A DNA stretch of 64,000 nucleotides from an uncultured Saccharospirillaceae bacterium (GTDB taxonomy: Bacteria > Pseudomonadota > Gammaproteobacteria > Pseudomonadales > Oceanobacteraceae), in NCBI GenBank assembly GCA_947503895.1, contig CANNFT010000014.1, forward strand, positions 105,336 to 169,335, given 5' to 3'. Position numbers and translations under genes: made by a program. The notes beneath the pieces were generated by a model. That model saw only the letters and a list, made by a program, of their open reading frames with translations. It searched no databases and was not told the origin of the DNA. Shown piece by piece: positions 60,889-64,000 of this stretch (its first letter is position 1; every line of letters starts with the position of its first letter).

Positions 60889-61680
60889 ATGAAGTTACCG
60901 GTAGTCTGTTTAATTATCGCTATTTTATTCTTCTCCGTTGCGCGAGCCGAGCAAACGTCCATTCCAGTCTACTCTTATCACACAGACCCTCCGTTTTATA
61001 TACCAGATCAACCCATTGATCTGACGCGGGCCTGGGTCGCAAAATTCAATCGTCATCACAAAAATATACAATTGAATTTAATTCAAATAACCCGACCTAA
61101 GCTCAATAGTATTGTAAAAAGTGGTAAGCCATATTTGATTTTGTGGGCCAACGCCATTTGGTTTAAAAGATTAGATGCCAATATAATAGAAACCGACAGT
61201 ATATTTTGGGATGCGGATATATGGGTGAGCAAACCCAGCAAGGCACTGCGTTACGCGGAACCTAAAGATGTCATTGGAAAAGTTTTCGGTGGGCGCAAAG
61301 GGTATTTTTACAAAGGCTTGTCAGAGCTTATCCAGGCGGGAAAGGTTACACGAATCGATAAAGATACCGACCATGATAATTATGACGCGCTAAAAGCAGG
61401 AAAGATTGATGCATTCGTCATGAGCCGATCGAGCCTTTTATATTGGTTCTCAACGGGAATTGAGCCGAGAGACTTGTACATCGCGGGCTCACCGCACGAT
61501 GCCTATACACGACATGTGTTGGCAAGTGCCGACTTAGCACACATCGTAAATACTTTAAACCAATACATACATGGACTCAGATCCGATAGTGGGTGGCAAA
61601 AGCGCTTGAGCATGTGGGGGGTTGCTAAACTGTTAGATCCATTCGAGTTAGATTTAAATGAGCTAGACTCACTTCAATAA
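60889..61680 (+). CDS. Periplasmic solute-binding-like protein
   Basis: 263 residues with a signal peptide (MKLPVVCLIIAILFFSVARA). The mature start (IPVYSYHTDPPFYIPDQP) and the hinge-like segment VIGKVFGGRKGYFYKGL fit a type II periplasmic binding fold of the SBP_bac_3/transglycosylase-associated kind, without an adjacent transporter. Two upstream ATGs (60850, 60880) are possible; I chose 60889, from which the signal peptide starts. Ligand unknown. It may work as a sensor or scavenger. Confidence 0.62.
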   Translation: MKLPVVCLIIAILFFSVARAEQTSIPVYSYHTDPPFYIPDQPIDLTRAWVAKFNRHHKNIQLNLIQITRPKLNSIVKSGKPYLILWANAIWFKRLDANIIETDSIFWDADIWVSKPSKALRYAEPKDVIGKVFGGRKGYFYKGLSELIQAGKVTRIDKDTDHDNYDALKAGKIDAFVMSRSSLLYWFSTGIEPRDLYIAGSPHDAYTRHVLASADLAHIVNTLNQYIHGLRSDSGWQKRLSMWGVAKLLDPFELDLNELDSLQ

Positions 61681-62043
61681 TCAATGGTTCAATGGTCGAT
61701 TTTGTTACCCGTCTCGGTTTTTATTCAGCCCAATCAAACACAGAAAACCGCAATACTGAATTACGATATTGAATTCCGCATTGAAAAAATATTTTCAACG
61801 CTCAGTTTTAAGGAATTGATTCTGGCGGATATCGGCAGAAGGGAGTATGGGGCCGATAGATACTCACACGATCCTGAATACGATAAACCCAATCAAGAGC
61901 GTAACACTCAATCACTAGGCATGAGTAAAATCGCGAACAAAGTTAAGCTGTCTGCATTTAAGCTGGTGGTTTGGAGTGTGCTGACGGTTTTCAGATGAGT
62001 GAGTGGCAGAAATATCAGCACTAATAAAAATGATTTAAAAAAA
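61681..62043. other. Interval between convergent genes
   Basis: 363 bp. An open frame at 61684-61998 has no ribosome binding site and no recognisable features, so I do not call it. No clear terminator was seen. Confidence 0.35.
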
Positions 62044-62622
62044 CTAAGCCGCTTTTTCGATCTTGACCTGACTAGCCGATATTGCATTTAATAAAGGTTC
62101 TAAATCCTCAGTGGAGCCATTGAACCATAAATCCAAGTGCTGCCGTTCAATGATGACTGGCATGCGTGAATGGATATCTGAACACTTCTTGTTTGGGTGT
62201 GTCGTCAGCGTGACAAATTGTGCCTGGCCTTCTAAATGCGGATACCAAACACCCGCCATTAGGAAGGGCGCTTGCTTAGGGTGTGAAAACAGATATTTGG
62301 TTTTGAGTGCTCTACCTTCATCTTTCCATTCATACCATCCGGTGCAAGGAATCAGGCAGCGGCGTTCACGATAAGCCTTGGAGAATGTACGCTTATCAGT
62401 AATGGTTTCGGATTTAGCGTTAATCAGCAGCTTCTTTGCCCAGTCAGGCTTAATACCCCAAGTCATCACGGATTGGCTGAGCGATCCATTCTCCCAATAC
62501 AAAGACATTGCTTCCTGTGTGGGGCGTAGATCAGGATTGTCCACTTGATACAGCGGCATGCCCAGCTCGGCCATCAGTGCCCTAACCTCTGGGCTGTCTG
62601 TCACGTTCATTCTTCCGCACAT
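62044..62622 (-). CDS. yedK: SRAP-family abasic-site protein (YedK/HMCES-like)
   Basis: 192 residues of the SOS response-associated peptidase family. After Met removal the catalytic Cys2 (MCGRMN) forms a thiazolidine link to abasic sites in single-stranded DNA, protecting forks. The other active-site residues are in place: N69 (INAKSET), E98 (GWYEW) and H151 (DIHSRMP), equivalent to N75, E105 and H160 in E. coli YedK. The length is close to the family's 220. It stands alone; no LexA box was seen in the 135 bases upstream. Confidence 0.92.
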   Translation of the reverse strand: MCGRMNVTDSPEVRALMAELGMPLYQVDNPDLRPTQEAMSLYWENGSLSQSVMTWGIKPDWAKKLLINAKSETITDKRTFSKAYRERRCLIPCTGWYEWKDEGRALKTKYLFSHPKQAPFLMAGVWYPHLEGQAQFVTLTTHPNKKCSDIHSRMPVIIERQHLDLWFNGSTEDLEPLLNAISASQVKIEKAA

Positions 62623-62757
62623 GGCTATTACCTGAGGCAGTTATAAAGTGACTTTAGCATAGCGTAGCGGATAAAATGTGCTCAAAAAGCTTCAGGCTAT
62701 AGATGTTTGGGTTGGGTGTCCGCGTAATGTGTCAGGCAGTACAATGGAAGGAAATTA

Positions 62758-63813
62758 ATGGATATTAAGTCTCTACTCCGGAAAGGATCTTCGTATAACC
62801 CGAGCGATATGCTCGGGTACAATGAAATGGAAGTTGCAAAGATAGAGAAATTGCTTGGATACCCTGTTTCTAATCAAATTAAGCAATTTTTAACAAAAGC
62901 CGGGGTATGTGCGGGTGGGCTTATTGGGCTTGATCAATTATTTCTTTGCAGAAAAGATATTCATCCAGGTAAATTCTACCGATTGCACCAATTTTTAATA
63001 GATGAATTAATTGAAGGAGGGGAAAGTGATTTAGCCAAAAGTCACCCTATGATTATCCGAGAGTATGAGGTTGGTTGTGACTTTGTTGCAATGAATAAAA
63101 CTGATAAGGTCTTTTATTGGGATGAGGAGGAAGCGCATGACACCTCTATGGATTTTTATGGTTATCTTGCTCAAGCTTCAGCCCGCGCGAAAGATGTAGT
63201 CGGATTTAATGATCAACACAATATATTGTCATTTAATTCAACAGGTTTTTTTTCTACCCATTCTCTAGAAAATAAACGTGGCAGGTTAGTTCAGACGCTT
63301 TCAGATTATATCGGTGACGAGTTTGTAGAAATGGATTTTTTGGGTTATAGCTCTAACGAACTTCATCGACTTGAATTAATATACGGTGTGAGTATTTTTG
63401 GTGAATTGGAAGAAATGCTCAGGCTTTTAGGGCGGAGTTGTAGTGGTCTATTCAATTCTGATACTCTAAATTTCTATAATGTTGAGTGGGATATGGTGAA
63501 GCATTTGCAACAACAGTTTTTGCTGGGGGAATCGCTGTTCAATGTTGATAAACGTAAAATAAACCTTCGAACTAAAGACGAAGTAGATGTATATAGTTCA
63601 AGGCCATTGGTAATATCAAATTTAAATAGTGTATATACTTTTATTGCAACTTTGCAAGGTAATTCAATATATCACTGGGATACTAACTTAGAGGTTCTCG
63701 AAAAAGTCAGTGATGATTTAGTCTCATATTTGATAGAAATATTGATCAAGGATCCGGCGAAACGAAATAAAAATGAAAATGGGGATCTACTCGAAGTTCG
63801 AATAGCGAGCTAG
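62758..63813 (+). CDS. Tandem SUKH (SMI1/KNR4)-like protein
   Basis: 351 residues made of two similar halves. The first begins LGYNEMEVAKIEKLLGYPVS and has IKQFLTKAGVCAGGLIGLDQ; the second begins near residue 200 with FLGYSSNELHRLELIYGVSI and has LEEMLRLLGRSCSGLFNSDT. The SMI1/KNR4 pattern (a helix, a YG-x-hydrophobic turn, then a G-rich loop) is seen in both. SUKH proteins are typically immunity factors against polymorphic toxins. No toxin gene is adjacent in the window, but the gene is AT-rich and sits next to a transposase-like start, which suits an orphan immunity cassette. Assignment is by pattern only. Confidence 0.6.
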   Translation: MDIKSLLRKGSSYNPSDMLGYNEMEVAKIEKLLGYPVSNQIKQFLTKAGVCAGGLIGLDQLFLCRKDIHPGKFYRLHQFLIDELIEGGESDLAKSHPMIIREYEVGCDFVAMNKTDKVFYWDEEEAHDTSMDFYGYLAQASARAKDVVGFNDQHNILSFNSTGFFSTHSLENKRGRLVQTLSDYIGDEFVEMDFLGYSSNELHRLELIYGVSIFGELEEMLRLLGRSCSGLFNSDTLNFYNVEWDMVKHLQQQFLLGESLFNVDKRKINLRTKDEVDVYSSRPLVISNLNSVYTFIATLQGNSIYHWDTNLEVLEKVSDDLVSYLIEILIKDPAKRNKNENGDLLEVRIAS

Positions 63814-63830
63814 GGTTTAGAATGCTTGCG

Positions 63831-63865
63831 CAGGCTTCGGCCTGTCTATAATGTCTATTGTCTAT
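63831..63865. repeat. UUCG hairpin and triple GTCTAT repeat
   Basis: CAGGC-TTCG-GCCTG (63831-63844) is a 5-bp stem with a TTCG tetraloop, typical of REP-like hairpins. It is followed by GTCTAT at 63844, 63853 and 63860. This is about 110 bases upstream of the transposase-like start and may be part of its expression or recognition signals. Confidence 0.45.
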
Positions 63866-63969
63866 AAGGACACTCATCCTAACAGCCTAAGTAAATCGAC
63901 TGATTGAACTTGACTTTTGCTTTACTTACAGTAGCAAGATCAATTCAAAAGCAAGCAAAGGAATGCATA

Positions 63970-64000
63970 GTGACCAAGCCCAGAAAGCAACTCGTCAGTT
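63970..64000 (+). CDS. REP-associated tyrosine transposase (RAYT), 5' end only
   Basis: Ten codons are visible (MTKPRKQLVS from GTG 63970), after a good ribosome binding site (AAAGGA, 7-base spacing). This matches the characteristic start of IS200-like RAYT proteins (xPRKxLVSL followed by DTPYYHCVSRC). RAYTs process single-stranded REP hairpins with one catalytic Tyr. The rest of the gene lies beyond the window. Ten residues are thin evidence, so the assignment is provisional. Confidence 0.5.
   Translation, partial: MTKPRKQLVS

Noticed and set aside
61684..61998. 104-codon frame after the solute-binding gene
   Set aside because: No ribosome binding site and no recognisable features; probably spurious.
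1..64000. CRISPR array, rRNA or tRNA genes
   Set aside because: No regularly spaced identical repeats, no rRNA sequences and no cloverleaf with a T-loop were seen anywhere in the window by reading.

Overview
The window looks like chromosomal DNA of a gammaproteobacterium, probably marine or from a saline habitat. The support is a YaiL/DUF2058 protein, a LuxR/HapR-type TetR regulator, Fur boxes of the usual gammaproteobacterial form, TRAP-TAXI transport, a class II fumarase relative and many AraC/TetR regulators. I cannot fix the family. Base composition is mid-range, with AT-rich stretches at about 44.1-44.7, 46.3-46.7, 55.9-61 and 62.7-63.8 kb. I saw no rRNA, tRNA, CRISPR array, prophage or complete insertion sequence.

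Left part (1-15 kb): a truncated choline/thiamine-kinase-type phosphotransferase; a Fur-controlled iron region (IutA-like TonB receptor, and a separate three-gene PepSY/DUF3649 membrane operon, each with its own Fur box); a periplasmic solute-binding protein; small proteins of unknown role; an SDR that has lost its catalytic Tyr and Lys; YaiL; a YjbR/MmcQ protein; a TFIIB-type zinc-ribbon protein; and a lipoprotein alkylsulfatase divergent from an AraC regulator. Centre-left (15-31 kb): methionine synthase MetH split into two adjacent genes; a 7TMR-DISM hybrid histidine kinase; a MerR regulator with a Cys-rich metal permease and a typical 19-bp-spacer MerR promoter; a cytochrome P450; a minus-strand operon of QueD-like protein, HisI and a small protein; a dihydroorotase-like protein lacking two active-site residues; and an FKBP isomerase.

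Centre-right (31-46 kb): a secreted FG-GAP protein; a HapR-like regulator overlapping a small SET-domain gene; an AraC regulator divergent from an acyl-CoA ligase; a TetR regulator and an Old Yellow Enzyme sharing one operator sequence; an NAD salvage pair (NadM-Nudix, NadV) behind a 27-bp palindrome lying in its promoter; and a secreted M28 aminopeptidase. Right part (46-64 kb): a coherent uptake and catabolism cluster (RpiR regulator, crotonase, ADP-forming acyl-CoA ligase, second crotonase, TAXI binding protein, fused TRAP permease, UspA), then a sparse AT-rich stretch with a divergent fumarase, a diguanylate cyclase and a periplasmic binding protein, an SRAP protein, a tandem SUKH-like protein and the start of a probable REP-associated (RAYT) transposase.

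The most unusual non-coding signal is a family of three 200-280 bp structured repeats at about 23.8, 43.8 and 57.1 kb. They share blocks, and the best copy has terminal inverted repeats flanked by TTAA. Each begins exactly at the stop codon of a plus-strand gene. I saw no self-evident new multi-gene defence system. The best leads are this repeat family, the transport/CoA cluster, the HapR-SET pair, the NAD-salvage operator, the split MetH and the tandem SUKH/RAYT right edge.
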